The notes below the pieces were generated by a model. That model saw only the letters and a program-made list of their open reading frames with translations. It had not been told where the DNA came from and searched no databases. Shown piece by piece: positions 45,407-54,620 of a stretch of 64,000 nucleotides of DNA. The translations under genes were made by a program, and so were the position numbers. Source of the stretch: Ruminococcus sp. (GTDB lineage: Bacteria > Bacillota > Clostridia > Oscillospirales > Ruminococcaceae); contig JAGAJO010000013.1 in the NCBI GenBank assembly GCA_017626015.1, positions 1-64,000 on the forward strand. The letters are read 5' to 3'. Each line of letters starts with the position of its first letter. The first letter of the stretch is position 1.

Positions 45407-47298
45407 TTCCTGTTAGCCACCTGTTTTCTTTCCCAGCCGCCTTTTTCTCTGCGGCTGTTGCCGCTGCCTTTTGCCCCACGGCTGTTTGTGCCGTATTTTC
45501 TCAGATATCCGCCGTCGGGAGGTACAAGCTTCCCCTCCCCCGTTCCGATTAGATCTCTCCTGCCCGCCCTTTCCAGAGCCTCTATGACCTTACGCCTGTT
45601 CTCAGGCTTGTAATATTGCAGCAGCACCCTCTGCATAGCCTTTTCCTCCGGCTTCTTCGCCACATAAACAGGCTCGAGGGTATAGGGATCCAGACCGGTG
45701 TAAAACATACAGGTGGATATTGTCCCCGGCGTGGGATAAAAGTCCTGCACCTGCTCGGGACGTATCCCGTTCTCCTTCAGGAAAACCGCCAGCTCCACAG
45801 CGTCCTTAAGGGTCGAGCCGGGGTGGGAGGACATAAGGTACGGCACAAGGTACTGCTCCTTCCCCTGTCTGCCGGTGATCTCGTAAAAACGCTTCTGAAA
45901 ACGCTTGTATGCCTCGATATGGGGCTTGCCCATTTTGTCCAGCACTGCCGCCGAGCAATGCTCGGGAGCGACCTTGAGCTGACCGCTGATATGGTATTTT
46001 ATCAGCTCGTTCATAAAGGTACTGTCCCTGTCCTCTATAAGATAATCGTAGCGTATGCCGCTGCGTATGAAAACCTTTTTTACCCCCGGCAGCTCCCTCA
46101 GCCTCCTCAGCATATGCAGATATCCGCTGTGATCCACAGTGAGGTTTTTGCAGGGGGTGGGAGCAAGGCATTTCTTCCCCTTGCACAGCCCCTGAGAAAG
46201 CTGCTTTTCGCAGGAGGGCAGTCTGAAATTAGCCGTAGGACCTCCCACGTCGTGGATATATCCCTTAAAATCAGGCAGCTTGGTAAGCTCCTCCGCCTCC
46301 CTGATGACCGATTCCTCGCTGCGGCAGGCTACTCTGCGTCCCTGATGCAGCGCAATTGAGCAGAAATTGCAGAATCCAAAGCAGCCTCTGTTATGTGTTA
46401 TGGAAAACCTTACCTCCTTAATGGCAGGCACTCCCCCCTCCTTTTCATACATAGGGTGATAGTTTCTTTCATATGGAAGGGAGTAGACCTCGTCCAGCTC
46501 CTGTGAGGTAAGGGATCTCTGGGGAGGGTTCTGCACAAGCATTCTGTCTCCGTGACGCTGTATCAGCGTCCTGCCATATACCTCGTCCTGCCAGTCGTAC
46601 TGTATCCTGCAAGCCCTGGCGTACATTGTCTTGTCCGCCCTGACCTCCTCATAAGATGGACACTGCACCGCTCCGTATGGGGTGTCCTTGGGACTGCACA
46701 TATAACAGGTACCCCGCACGTCCAGTATAGTTCGGACATCCTCACCGGCACCTAGCCTGTCCGCTATCTCCGCCACCGTAAGCTCCCCCATGCCGAACAT
46801 GAGCAGATCAGCTCCGCAGTCCGCCAGCACCGAGGGCATGACCTCGTTTTTCCAGTAGTCGTAGTGAGCGAATCTTCTCAGCGAGACCTCCAGACCTCCG
46901 CACAGAACAGGTATCTCAGGGGCAGCCTTCCTGCACATCTGACAGTATACCGTAGCCGCTCTGTCGGGACGTCTGCCGTTTTTCCCTCCCGCAGAATACA
47001 GATCCTCCGCTCTGGGACGCTTCGCCACGGTGTAGTGAGATACCATAGAGTCGATATTCCCTGCCGTCACCAGAAAAGCAAGTCTCGGCTTGCCCAGACG
47101 CAGCACCTCCCGGGGATCGTTCCAATCGGGCTGAGAGATAATTCCCACGGTATAGCCCTTATGCTCCAGCACCCGTGAGATAATAGCAACGCCGAAGCTG
47201 GGGTGATCGACATAAGCGTCACCGATTATATAAACAAAGTCGAGCTGAGATATCCCCCGCTCCCTCATATCCTCTTTTGAAACAGGCATAAAAGCCAT
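45376..47298 (-). CDS. YgiQ family radical SAM protein
   Basis: 640 residues. The start (MAFMPVSKEDMRERG), VDHPSFGVAIISRVLE and, in the core, FSITHNRGCFGFCNFCSIAL with the CxxxCxxC radical SAM cluster are YgiQ features, as are the B12-like N-terminal part and IRSGIRYDYL. Reaction unknown. The last 40 or so residues are Lys/Arg/Gly-rich (SRREKGGWERKQ) and overlap the next gene, so the C-terminus may be free to vary. AAAGGAGCG precedes the start. Confidence 0.92.
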   Translation of the reverse strand: MAFMPVSKEDMRERGISQLDFVYIIGDAYVDHPSFGVAIISRVLEHKGYTVGIISQPDWNDPREVLRLGKPRLAFLVTAGNIDSMVSHYTVAKRPRAEDLYSAGGKNGRRPDRAATVYCQMCRKAAPEIPVLCGGLEVSLRRFAHYDYWKNEVMPSVLADCGADLLMFGMGELTVAEIADRLGAGEDVRTILDVRGTCYMCSPKDTPYGAVQCPSYEEVRADKTMYARACRIQYDWQDEVYGRTLIQRHGDRMLVQNPPQRSLTSQELDEVYSLPYERNYHPMYEKEGGVPAIKEVRFSITHNRGCFGFCNFCSIALHQGRRVACRSEESVIREAEELTKLPDFKGYIHDVGGPTANFRLPSCEKQLSQGLCKGKKCLAPTPCKNLTVDHSGYLHMLRRLRELPGVKKVFIRSGIRYDYLIEDRDSTFMNELIKYHISGQLKVAPEHCSAAVLDKMGKPHIEAYKRFQKRFYEITGRQGKEQYLVPYLMSSHPGSTLKDAVELAVFLKENGIRPEQVQDFYPTPGTISTCMFYTGLDPYTLEPVYVAKKPEEKAMQRVLLQYYKPENRRKVIEALERAGRRDLIGTGEGKLVPPDGGYLRKYGTNSRGAKGSGNSRREKGGWERKQVANRKCQGKGRKRV

Positions 47299-48036
47299 TT
47301 AATCGCTCCTTTCTGGGTTGCCTGCGTTACGCCCGGACAGACTGAAATTAAGGGCAAAATTTTCATATTCGTCAAATTTTCCGTCTTCACTTTCCTCATG
47401 GAAAAAGCCCGGCGACCTTTCCCTGTCCTGCCTTATCCAGCCGGAAATAACGCTATAAGCGTTCTTACAGGAATTTCCCGTTCTGCTCAGCCATGAAGAA
47501 AGCTTGTCGATATATTTTTCCGTTTCAGAGGAGGAGGACATTGAACAAAGACTCCTGTACTGAGCATTATCGAGCATGACGTTCAGATATTTACCGTAAG
47601 GGGCAAGGATATCCCTCTCAGTCCCGGTAACAGTTTCTATGTCAGTCTCATTATCATTTACATTATCCTTATCAGTTTCATTTACAGTGTCTTTTACAGT
47701 CTCTTTATCAGGTTCCCGGACTTTTTCGGAAAACCTTAAGGTTTCGGGCAAATTTTTTTCGCCGGAGGTCTTTGGAGGTCTGCCGCCTTTTTTTCCGCCC
47801 TCCCGTCTCTTTGAAACGGTTTCCTCCCACTTTTTGCCGTCACGCTCCAGCGCAGTTCTCATAAAGGCGAAAGCCATAGCGGTCATTCCCTCGAGACTGC
47901 GTACCTCGCCTCCCCTTGCAAATGCGAAAAGAGCCTTGAAAAGTTTCCCTGTCTCCTCGTCCGACAGCATGGAAACATACTGCTCCCAATCCTTGTAAAC
48001 AATAAACGACTTGTTTTCAGTAATATAATCAGCCAT
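47299..48036 (-). CDS. DUF6291 protein, phage replisome-organiser-like
   Basis: 245 residues. The N-terminus (SFIVYKDWEQYVSMLSDEETGKL, then FKALFAFARGG) and the middle KRREGGKKGGRPPK match DUF6291, seen mainly in phage replication modules. A degenerate Asp/Thr/Val/Asn repeat (residues about 108-140; KDTVNETDKDNVNDN) follows and is encoded by a short imperfect DNA repeat. The C-terminal part is helical (YIDKLSSWLSRTG). No other phage genes are nearby, so this is an isolated, perhaps domesticated, gene. It touches the YgiQ gene. Confidence 0.78.
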   Translation of the reverse strand: MADYITENKSFIVYKDWEQYVSMLSDEETGKLFKALFAFARGGEVRSLEGMTAMAFAFMRTALERDGKKWEETVSKRREGGKKGGRPPKTSGEKNLPETLRFSEKVREPDKETVKDTVNETDKDNVNDNETDIETVTGTERDILAPYGKYLNVMLDNAQYRSLCSMSSSSETEKYIDKLSSWLSRTGNSCKNAYSVISGWIRQDRERSPGFFHEESEDGKFDEYENFALNFSLSGRNAGNPERSD

Positions 48037-48457
48037 ATCAGCACCCCCGTAAAATACTTTCTACCTATGGGCGTTAAAAGGCATTTTGTTGCACAAAAAC
48101 GTGCAACAATTACTGAAATATGTCTAAATTAAATCAAAAATCATTTATCCGTACAAAATACAGACTTCTCTTTTGTAAAATATCCACAATCAATGTCAGT
48201 TAACAATTAACAATTAACAGTTAACAATTATTGTGCGCCTTCGGCGGTATTTTGTGGCTGCGCTGCGCTTGCCATTTCATGTAGATGCAGAACGTCATCA
48301 GTAAACTCTGTCGGGTATTATTTTTTTCTAAAAGACTCACAAATGAAAAGTCCCACAAAATTATCAATTATCAATTGTCAATTATCAATTATCAATTATC
48401 AATTGTCAACTGCTAATTGTTAACTGTTAACTGTTAATTGTTAATTGTACATTGACC
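48037..48457. repeat. non-coding region with heptanucleotide repeat arrays
   Basis: A first array has four TTAACAA/TTAACAG units (48200-48230). A second has 13 seven-base units (48360-48450), first ATTATCA/ATTGTCA types, then ATTGTTA/ACTGTTA types that are the reverse complement of the first array. The two can pair to a long stem around a spacer of about 130 bp with a short GC-rich palindrome (GCCTTCGGCGG near 48237). No gene is present. The unit structure suggests slippage-prone, variable DNA. Confidence 0.8.
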
Positions 48458-51115
48458 CTACCTTCTCGCCTGCATTTCCGCCCATTCTTCGGCGCTTATG
48501 TTTATCTTTCTCGGCTTTGCACCCTCCTGAGGACCTATGATGCCGCGTTCTTCTATCTCGTCCATTATCCTTGCCGCCCTTGCAAAGCCCAGCTTAAGCT
48601 TTCTCTGGAGGAAGGACGTGGAAGCGTTGCCCGTCTGGACGATTATGGAGATCGCCTGATCTATAAGCTCGTCATCGGGATTGACAACGATATCCTCGAT
48701 ATTTTCCGGAGCGCTGCTTTTGCTCTCCTTAGGCTGAGGCATATTTTCCTCGACCTCCTGAATGATCTCCTCGCTGAACTCCGCCGTGTGCTCGTTTTTA
48801 ATGAAGTTCACAACGTCCTTGATTTCCTTGGTGGTGGCAAAGCCGCTCTGGAGACGTATAGGATTTTTCACTCCCACAGGCTTGTACAGCAGATCACCGT
48901 TTCCAAGCAGCTTTTCAGCTCCCATCTGGTCGAGTATTACCCTTGATTCAACGTTTCCCGACACGCTCAGGGAAACCCTGGAGGGGATATTTGACTTTAT
49001 AAGTCCCGTGATAACGTCTCTTCTCGGGGACTGGGTAGCGATTATCATGTGTATGCCCGCCGCTCTGGCAAGCTGTCCCAGCCTGATGACGGAATCCTCC
49101 ACCTCGCTGCCCGCCGCCATCATAAGATCGGCAAACTCGTCTATAACAATGAGTATCTGGGGCATGAGCTTAAGTCCGGCGATCACCTCGTCACGTTCTT
49201 CGGGAGGTCTTGACTGCTCGTCCCGCACCATTTCGTTGAACTCCTCAAGATTTTTAACGTTGTTTGCCTCAAACTGCTTGTACCGCTTGAGCATCTCGTT
49301 TACCGCCCAGCCAAGGGCGCCCGCCGCCTTCAGAGGCTCTGTGACCACAGGTATGAGCAGGTGGGGTATCTTGTTATATATGTTGAATTCTACCTTTTTG
49401 GGGTCGATAAGTATCAGCTTTACCTCGTCGGGGGAAGCATGGTACAGCACGCTCAGAACGATAGAGTTGGTAAACACCGACTTACCCGAGCCGGTAGTTC
49501 CCGCAATAAGCAGATGGGGCATTTTAGCAATGTTTCCCACAACAATCTTGCCCTCGATGTCCTTGCCAACGGCAAAGGTGAGCTTTCCCCCTGCACTGCG
49601 GTATTCGTCGCTGTCGATAAGCTCCCTCAGCGATACCGCCTCTCTGTGATCGTTAGGCACCTCTATTCCCACACACGGCTTTCCGGGAACGGGAGCCTCT
49701 ATCCTTATGCTTGTCGCCGCAAGGTTAAGTGCAATGTCGTCCGAAAGTCCCAGTATCTTGGAGACCTTGACTCCCGCCGCCGGCTGAAGCTCGTATCTTG
49801 TGACCGACGGACCTCTGTAAATGCCCGTGATCTTGGTCTTTACGCCGTATGTCTCCAGCGTCTCCACAAGCTTTTCGGATTTCTCCTTTATCTCGTTTTC
49901 CACAGCCGCCTTATCGGGGACAGTCTTGGGGTATTTAAGTATATCCACCGGCGGTGTGACATACGCCGAGATCTTGTCGTCCTGCTCGAAGAAGGTGGTC
50001 TGCCCTCCCGCCTCGATGTTGACGGTCACAGGCTTCTTTGCGGGAATTTCCTTATCGGTAGCCCCTGTCTGCTCCTGCGTAGAGCCGTCCTTGGGTATCT
50101 CCTTGCCGAGAGCCTTTTCGATTATCCGCTTAAGCTCTCTGTCGTCGGTGGACTTAGCCTCCTTTTCAAGCCGTTCGGGAGTTATCCCCGAGACCTCAAC
50201 GGGGTGCGCAGGCATTTTGATATCCGCCTCGGGAGCGTCCTCTGCGCCGGCAGTCTCCTCCCTGCGGTAAAGCTCCGCCGCCGTACCGGGATCATCGTCG
50301 GGGAAATACTTGGCTATATCCACACGCTCTCTGGAGGAACGCACTACCTCCTTGCGGGGGAATTTTTCCTTCGGCGGCTCCTCCTGCCGCTGAGCCGCCC
50401 TTTCGGCACGCTCTATCCTGTCCTCCGTCACTGCCGTATATCCCTTGACAAACGGCTTTGAGATACCCTTCAGCAGCTGCGGAAGAGTCACATCGGTGAG
50501 CAGCATTATAAACGTAAACGCCACAAGCACAATGATTATCGACGCTCCAACACGCTTGAAGGCGGCAAGCAGCGGCCAGCCCAGCACTGCGCTGGCAAGA
50601 CCTCCGCCCCGCAGCTCTGTGCCGTCGTTATAAAGTCCCGCAAGCTTCTTGAAAAAGCTTCCGCCGTCCACTGAGCCTACCTGTATTATCTGGATTATCC
50701 CGCTTATGAGCAGCATAAGCACGCTGCCCTCGATCACCTTTGCCACCACGGTATTCTGGGTGGTGTTGGAGGCTATCATAAGCGCAACGTAGATTATCAT
50801 AGGCGCAAAAAGGAATACGGAAACGCCGAATATACCACGGTTAAAAAGGTATATGGAGTTCCACAGACCGTCCCCGGGGATAAAGGTGAGCATAAGCTCG
50901 AGTATCCCGAAGAAAAAAAGTATGTATGACCAGAACCGTCTCGCCTCCCGCTCCTTCGCCGCTTTCATGGAATTTGACTGAGGAGCTTGCTTTTTGGGGG
51001 CGGAACTTCCCTTCTTGCGGGGGGCTGATCCCGTCTTATTCTGCGTTTTATTTTCTGCGGCAGGCTTTTTTCCGCTGCCGCCTGTTTTACTGTTTTTCGA
51101 CGTATTCGCCGACAT
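48458..51115 (-). CDS. ftsK: DNA translocase FtsK/SpoIIIE
   Basis: The start at 51113-51115 (MSANTSKNSK) behind GAAGGG is used; upstream in-frame codons lack a ribosome binding site. 885 residues: Lys-rich start, four membrane helices (about 60-215), a long charged linker (250-410), the motor with Walker A AGTTGSGKSV, LILIDPKKVEFN, Walker B ILIVIDEFADLMM, and a winged-helix gamma domain (DELIDQAISIIVQTG, RAARIMDEIEERGI). It pumps chromosomal DNA through the closing septum. Its neighbourhood with tepA and ylzJ resembles Bacillus. Confidence 0.95.
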   Translation of the reverse strand: MSANTSKNSKTGGSGKKPAAENKTQNKTGSAPRKKGSSAPKKQAPQSNSMKAAKEREARRFWSYILFFFGILELMLTFIPGDGLWNSIYLFNRGIFGVSVFLFAPMIIYVALMIASNTTQNTVVAKVIEGSVLMLLISGIIQIIQVGSVDGGSFFKKLAGLYNDGTELRGGGLASAVLGWPLLAAFKRVGASIIIVLVAFTFIMLLTDVTLPQLLKGISKPFVKGYTAVTEDRIERAERAAQRQEEPPKEKFPRKEVVRSSRERVDIAKYFPDDDPGTAAELYRREETAGAEDAPEADIKMPAHPVEVSGITPERLEKEAKSTDDRELKRIIEKALGKEIPKDGSTQEQTGATDKEIPAKKPVTVNIEAGGQTTFFEQDDKISAYVTPPVDILKYPKTVPDKAAVENEIKEKSEKLVETLETYGVKTKITGIYRGPSVTRYELQPAAGVKVSKILGLSDDIALNLAATSIRIEAPVPGKPCVGIEVPNDHREAVSLRELIDSDEYRSAGGKLTFAVGKDIEGKIVVGNIAKMPHLLIAGTTGSGKSVFTNSIVLSVLYHASPDEVKLILIDPKKVEFNIYNKIPHLLIPVVTEPLKAAGALGWAVNEMLKRYKQFEANNVKNLEEFNEMVRDEQSRPPEERDEVIAGLKLMPQILIVIDEFADLMMAAGSEVEDSVIRLGQLARAAGIHMIIATQSPRRDVITGLIKSNIPSRVSLSVSGNVESRVILDQMGAEKLLGNGDLLYKPVGVKNPIRLQSGFATTKEIKDVVNFIKNEHTAEFSEEIIQEVEENMPQPKESKSSAPENIEDIVVNPDDELIDQAISIIVQTGNASTSFLQRKLKLGFARAARIMDEIEERGIIGPQEGAKPRKINISAEEWAEMQARR

Positions 51116-51203
51116 CGATTCACGACCCTTCAGAGTAATAACATAAACGGTGACTGTTCTCACAGATACCGTATAAAGATCTCCTGCGCTCTGTCATAGC
51201 AAC

Positions 51204-51235
51204 GAAAAAGCCTGAATGATACTTCAAGCTTTTTA
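51204..51235. terminator. bidirectional-looking terminator between uppP and ftsK
   Basis: AAAAAGCCTGAA and TTCAAGCTTTTT (51205-51234) pair with one mismatch and have A and T tracts on both sides. On the minus strand it would end the uppP transcript 17 bases after its stop. Confidence 0.75.
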
Positions 51236-51251
51236 TAATGATCCTATACAG

Positions 51252-52121
51252 TTAATTGGCGAAGGTAATGGGGTGTCCCATACACATCTCGATAAAAGCG
51301 ATCACCAGGACAATGATTCCCAATACGAGGGTATAGTACGCAAAGATCTTGAACTTATCGGTTTTCACCAGCCAGTTCACAAGCCTTATGGCGCACAGTC
51401 CCACAAATGCGGCGACTATAAAGCCAACGACGCAGTTTGCCGCACCCACGCTTACTCCTCCGTCGCTGAGGGCTGCCGCAAGCTCCATAACGCAGCTTAA
51501 AAGGATAACGGGTATTCCCAGTATAAATGAATACTTGACGGCAGTCTCCCGTGAGAAGCCGGAGAAAAGTCCCGAGCATATAGTGGAGCCTGAACGTGAA
51601 ACGCCCGGCAGAAGGGCAACGCCCTGAAAAAGTCCTACAGTAACGGCGTCCTTCGCAGTGATGTCCCCCGCCCTTTTGTTTCCCTTCCTGCACCTGTCGG
51701 ACATATACAGTATCGCCGCCGTATACAGGAAGCAGAAGCCCTCCGCAGCTATGGAAGCGTCCTCCGATACTCCCTCGAACCAGTCCTTGAAAATGGCAAA
51801 GGGCAGCAGGCAGAGGCAGGAGAAAAATATCATAACGATCATTCTCCTCTCGGGATTCATTTGCTTATATTTGAATTTACCCGTGAAGATGTCCTTGACC
51901 AGCACGAAAAACTCCTTCAGCAGCGCCGCTATATCCTTGCGGAACGCCACAAAGACCGCCACGAGAGTTCCCAGATGAAGCACTGCCGAAAAGAAAAGCG
52001 CTCCCTCTCCGCTGTTGCCTGTGAAATGCTGGTAAAGAGACAGATGTCCCGAGCTGGATACCGGCAGGAATTCCGTCAGACCCTGCACGACAGCCTGAAA
52101 AATAGCGTCAAAAATACTCAT
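51252..52121 (-). CDS. uppP: undecaprenyl-diphosphatase
   Basis: The ATG at 52119-52121 has GGAGG five bases ahead. 289 residues with about eight membrane helices. VQGLTEFLPVSSSGHLSLY carries the first active-site motif and VALLPGVSRSGSTICSGL the second, with the Arg and Ser residues of BacA/UppP. It recycles undecaprenyl diphosphate to the monophosphate carrier outside the membrane; overproduction gives bacitracin resistance. It intervenes between tepA-ylzJ and ftsK. Confidence 0.95.
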   Translation of the reverse strand: MSIFDAIFQAVVQGLTEFLPVSSSGHLSLYQHFTGNSGEGALFFSAVLHLGTLVAVFVAFRKDIAALLKEFFVLVKDIFTGKFKYKQMNPERRMIVMIFFSCLCLLPFAIFKDWFEGVSEDASIAAEGFCFLYTAAILYMSDRCRKGNKRAGDITAKDAVTVGLFQGVALLPGVSRSGSTICSGLFSGFSRETAVKYSFILGIPVILLSCVMELAAALSDGGVSVGAANCVVGFIVAAFVGLCAIRLVNWLVKTDKFKIFAYYTLVLGIIVLVIAFIEMCMGHPITFAN

Positions 52122-52154
52122 ATTGTCCTCCAATGCGACCGTATTGAATACGGT

Positions 52155-52295
52155 CTATATATAAAATCCGTCCTCGCTGAGATAATCCGCCGGATCGGTG
52201 CTGAATTTTCCAGCCTCTGCGGGAAGCTCCTCCTGCGGCTGCGGAAAAATATCCGTCCTGAACACGTCGAAAAGGCTAACCACGGTCTGGAACAC
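52155..52295 (-). CDS. ylzJ: YlzJ-like small protein
   Basis: A 46-residue frame starts with GTG at 52293-52295, nine bases after AGGAGG, inside the end of tepA. It reads MFQTVVSLFDVFRTD then IFPQPQEELPAEAG, ending LSEDGFYI; the IFPQ motif is typical of YlzJ (PF14035). In Bacillus the order tepA-ylzJ-spoIIIE is conserved, and the same genes are neighbours here. Function unknown. Too short for standard gene calling. Confidence 0.65.
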   Translation of the reverse strand: MFQTVVSLFDVFRTDIFPQPQEELPAEAGKFSTDPADYLSEDGFYI

Positions 52296-53043
52296 TGCCG
52301 GCGACCTCCTTTTGTGAGTCGTTTTCTATCATATCGTAAAGGCACTCTATTGCCTCCGACAGACCGCCCAGCCTGTCGATAAGTCCCTCTGCCACCGCCG
52401 TCTCGCCGTCGATCACCGTTCCCACGTCCATCATAAGCTCGCCGGTTTCCATCATAAGCTCCCTGAATCTTTCGGGGGTGATCTTTGAATTTGAGCAGAC
52501 AAACCTCACGATACGCTCCTGCATCTTGTCAAAATACGACAGCGTCTGCGGAACGCCCAGAACAAGCCCGTTCATTCTCACCGGGTGAATGGTCATGGTT
52601 GCGCTGGGGACTATAAAGGACTTCCTTGCGCACACTGCAAGAGGCACACCTATGGAATGTCCTCCTCCCACCACCATGGAAACGGTAGGCGTTTTCATGC
52701 CGGCAATAAGCTCCGCAATAGCAAGTCCCGCCTCGACGTCGCCGCCGACGGTGTTGAGTATGATAAGCAGACCCTCAATGCTCCTGTCCTGCTCTATGGC
52801 GACAAGCGCCGGGATTATATGCTCGTATTTGGTGGTTTTGTTCTGGGGCGGAAGTATATAATGCCCCTCCACCTGACCGATGATATTCAGACAGTGTATA
52901 ACATGACGGGCGTTGGGCATGGTCACGCTGCCAAGCTCCTTTATCTGTCTGACATCGACGCTCTCATGCTCCTGCTGTGCTTCCTCATTACCGTTTTCAG
53001 AAAGCTCAGGCTCCTGTGTAAGCTCGTTTCCGTTCTTTTTCAT
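52276..53043 (-). CDS. tepA: ClpP-like serine protease TepA
   Basis: 255 residues. A charged, disordered start (residues 1-30) is followed by a ClpP-fold domain: IIPALVAIEQDRSIEGLLI, NTVGGDVEAGLAIAE, VGGGHSIGVPLAV with the catalytic Ser, and ATMTIHPVRMNG with the His. This set is that of the TepA/YmfB branch, cytoplasmic and associated with protein export or spore development. The start is at an ATG with GGGAGGAC ahead. It overlaps ylzJ. Confidence 0.88.
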   Translation of the reverse strand: MKKNGNELTQEPELSENGNEEAQQEHESVDVRQIKELGSVTMPNARHVIHCLNIIGQVEGHYILPPQNKTTKYEHIIPALVAIEQDRSIEGLLIILNTVGGDVEAGLAIAELIAGMKTPTVSMVVGGGHSIGVPLAVCARKSFIVPSATMTIHPVRMNGLVLGVPQTLSYFDKMQERIVRFVCSNSKITPERFRELMMETGELMMDVGTVIDGETAVAEGLIDRLGGLSEAIECLYDMIENDSQKEVAGSVPDRG

Positions 53044-53162
53044 AAAAGTCCTCCCGATGTTTCTTTGAAAAGATCTACATCAGAAGTGTTCGCAGAAAAC
53101 ACGCAATTATGCAGGAACTCCGTCATTTAATAATATAACACAAATCCTTTCAAAAGTCAATA

Positions 53163-53276
53163 GAAACCGGCTTCACGGACACGGAGTTCAACAGCGGAGA
53201 TACGACGCTTTACGACAGTCCGCACGGTGACGTTCTGCGGGAGGTCGTGAAAAAAAACTTTCCCGCAGGTATTTAA
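53163..53276 (+). pseudogene. coding remnant, C-terminal piece of an unknown protein
   Basis: In an otherwise AT-rich gap a GC-richer stretch has one clean plus-strand frame (ETGFTDTEFNSGDTTLYDSP, then HGDVLREVVKKNFPAGI and a stop) without start codon or ribosome binding site. It looks like the last 37 codons of a lost gene. I do not recognise the family. Confidence 0.4.
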
Positions 53277-53552
53277 GGTAAAAATTTCTTGTGGACTATC
53301 AATAAAATTTACCCACGGTTTTTAAACATATTTAACAACAGGTACAGCTTTTATTACCATTGTGTGAACAACATATTAGCAAAATAATTTTAAATTACAG
53401 CATTTGGATATAATTCGGCGAATATCCCGTCAAAAAGGGTAATAAAGTTGCTTAATTTCCAGAAAGTGTCACTTCTATTTACATTTTGGTTACAAAACGA
53501 TGACGGTTTGTAATAATTGTTATGGTAAAATAATATACAGTAACAGAAAGGA
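53277..53552. other. AT-rich intergenic region upstream of the NlpC/P60 gene
   Basis: No gene is seen. An extended -10 (TATGGTAAAAT, about 53520-53531) lies 20 bases before the AGAAAGGA ribosome binding site, without a clear -35. The rest is AT-rich and may hold regulatory sites that I cannot define. Confidence 0.35.
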
Positions 53553-54578
53553 ATGATGGTTATTAGTATCAAACTCAAAAAAATATTTGCAGCGGTATGT
53601 ATGCTTGCAGTAATAATTGCAGGACCGGCACAGCTTCCCGCAGGAGGAATGGCAGACGCAGCAGTCATTACGGCGAGTGCGGCGGCTTCGGCAGTCACGC
53701 CAAAGCTTTCCGTTCCCCACGTTTACTCCAACAAGATAGAGCTGAAGGTGGATAATCTTTCATCGTACTCCTCCTCCGCAGAATTTAAGTTCATTGTAAA
53801 CGGACGGTACGCCAAGACATATTCCTGCAAGACGCTGAAAAAGAAAAATCTTGTATCGCTTTTCGATGACGGCAGCAGGAATTTCAAGGCGGACACGAAA
53901 TACACCGTCAGATGCGTTGCAATAAACGGCGGCAAGGCTGCTCAGTCAAAAAACATGAGCATTACCACAGATTCGTTTACATATTATAAGATAAACGCCA
54001 AGACGCAGCTTTATAAGCTGTCAGGAGGGAAATTCACACGCTCCTCCAAGACCACGAAGGTGGTATACGCCAAGGGCGTTCTCTGCGACAGCAAGGGAAA
54101 CAGGATCGCAGGAAAGTCCGCAAAAAATTACAAAAGCGCTTATCTGCTCATCAACGAGGGAGATCACAAGGGCAAATATGTAAAGACAGATTCAAATATC
54201 CTCAGAGTGACCGAGCGGACGGCGAAGATACAGAAGGTCGTACAGTACGCCGTAGGAATGAACGGCGGAAGATACGTCTGGGGCGGAGCAAGCTACCGTG
54301 CCTGCGACTGTACGGGACTTACAATGCTGTCATACAGGCAGATAGGAATTGATATTTCCCACAGCACTTATGTTCAGGCAAGAAAAGGAAAGGCTTCAAG
54401 CATGAAGAACATCAAGACCGGCGACGTCATAATATGCAACAACTACGGTCACGCCGCACTGTATATAGGCGGAGGAAAGATAATCCATGCCATGAATTCC
54501 TACTACGGCATAAGGATACAGGACATAAGCAAGCTGAGCTACTGCGGCAAGGTAAACTGTGTAAGGACTATAATATAA
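53553..54578 (+). CDS. secreted NlpC/P60 peptidoglycan hydrolase
   Basis: 341 residues; start at one of two adjacent ATGs (53553, 53556) after AGAAAGGA. A signal peptide (KKIFAAVCMLAVIIAGPAQ) with cleavage near ADAA is followed by a beta-sandwich of fibronectin type (60-145), an SH3-like stretch and an NlpC/P60 domain (about 235-341): Cys in RACDCTGLTML, His in YGHAALYIGGG. It should cut peptide stems of the cell wall outside the cell. The final HAMNSYYGIRIQDI fits the family's third catalytic position. Confidence 0.88.
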   Translation: MMVISIKLKKIFAAVCMLAVIIAGPAQLPAGGMADAAVITASAAASAVTPKLSVPHVYSNKIELKVDNLSSYSSSAEFKFIVNGRYAKTYSCKTLKKKNLVSLFDDGSRNFKADTKYTVRCVAINGGKAAQSKNMSITTDSFTYYKINAKTQLYKLSGGKFTRSSKTTKVVYAKGVLCDSKGNRIAGKSAKNYKSAYLLINEGDHKGKYVKTDSNILRVTERTAKIQKVVQYAVGMNGGRYVWGGASYRACDCTGLTMLSYRQIGIDISHSTYVQARKGKASSMKNIKTGDVIICNNYGHAALYIGGGKIIHAMNSYYGIRIQDISKLSYCGKVNCVRTII

Positions 54579-54580
54579 GC

Positions 54581-54620
54581 AAAACTGCCCGGACAGTGAA
54601 AATTGTCCGGGCAGTTTTTT
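54581..54620. terminator. bidirectional terminator
   Basis: AACTGCCCGGACA and its exact complement (54583-54616) have T residues after them on both strands. It serves the NlpC/P60 gene (plus) and the spermidine-synthase-like gene (minus), whose stop lies at 54619. Confidence 0.9.

Noticed and set aside
48200-48450. CRISPR array suggested by the regular repeats
   Set aside because: Units are seven bases with no spacers and no cas genes nearby.
49361-50461. 366-codon plus-strand frame within ftsK
   Set aside because: Opposite a full-length FtsK with all motifs; Arg/Leu-rich translation typical of an antisense shadow.
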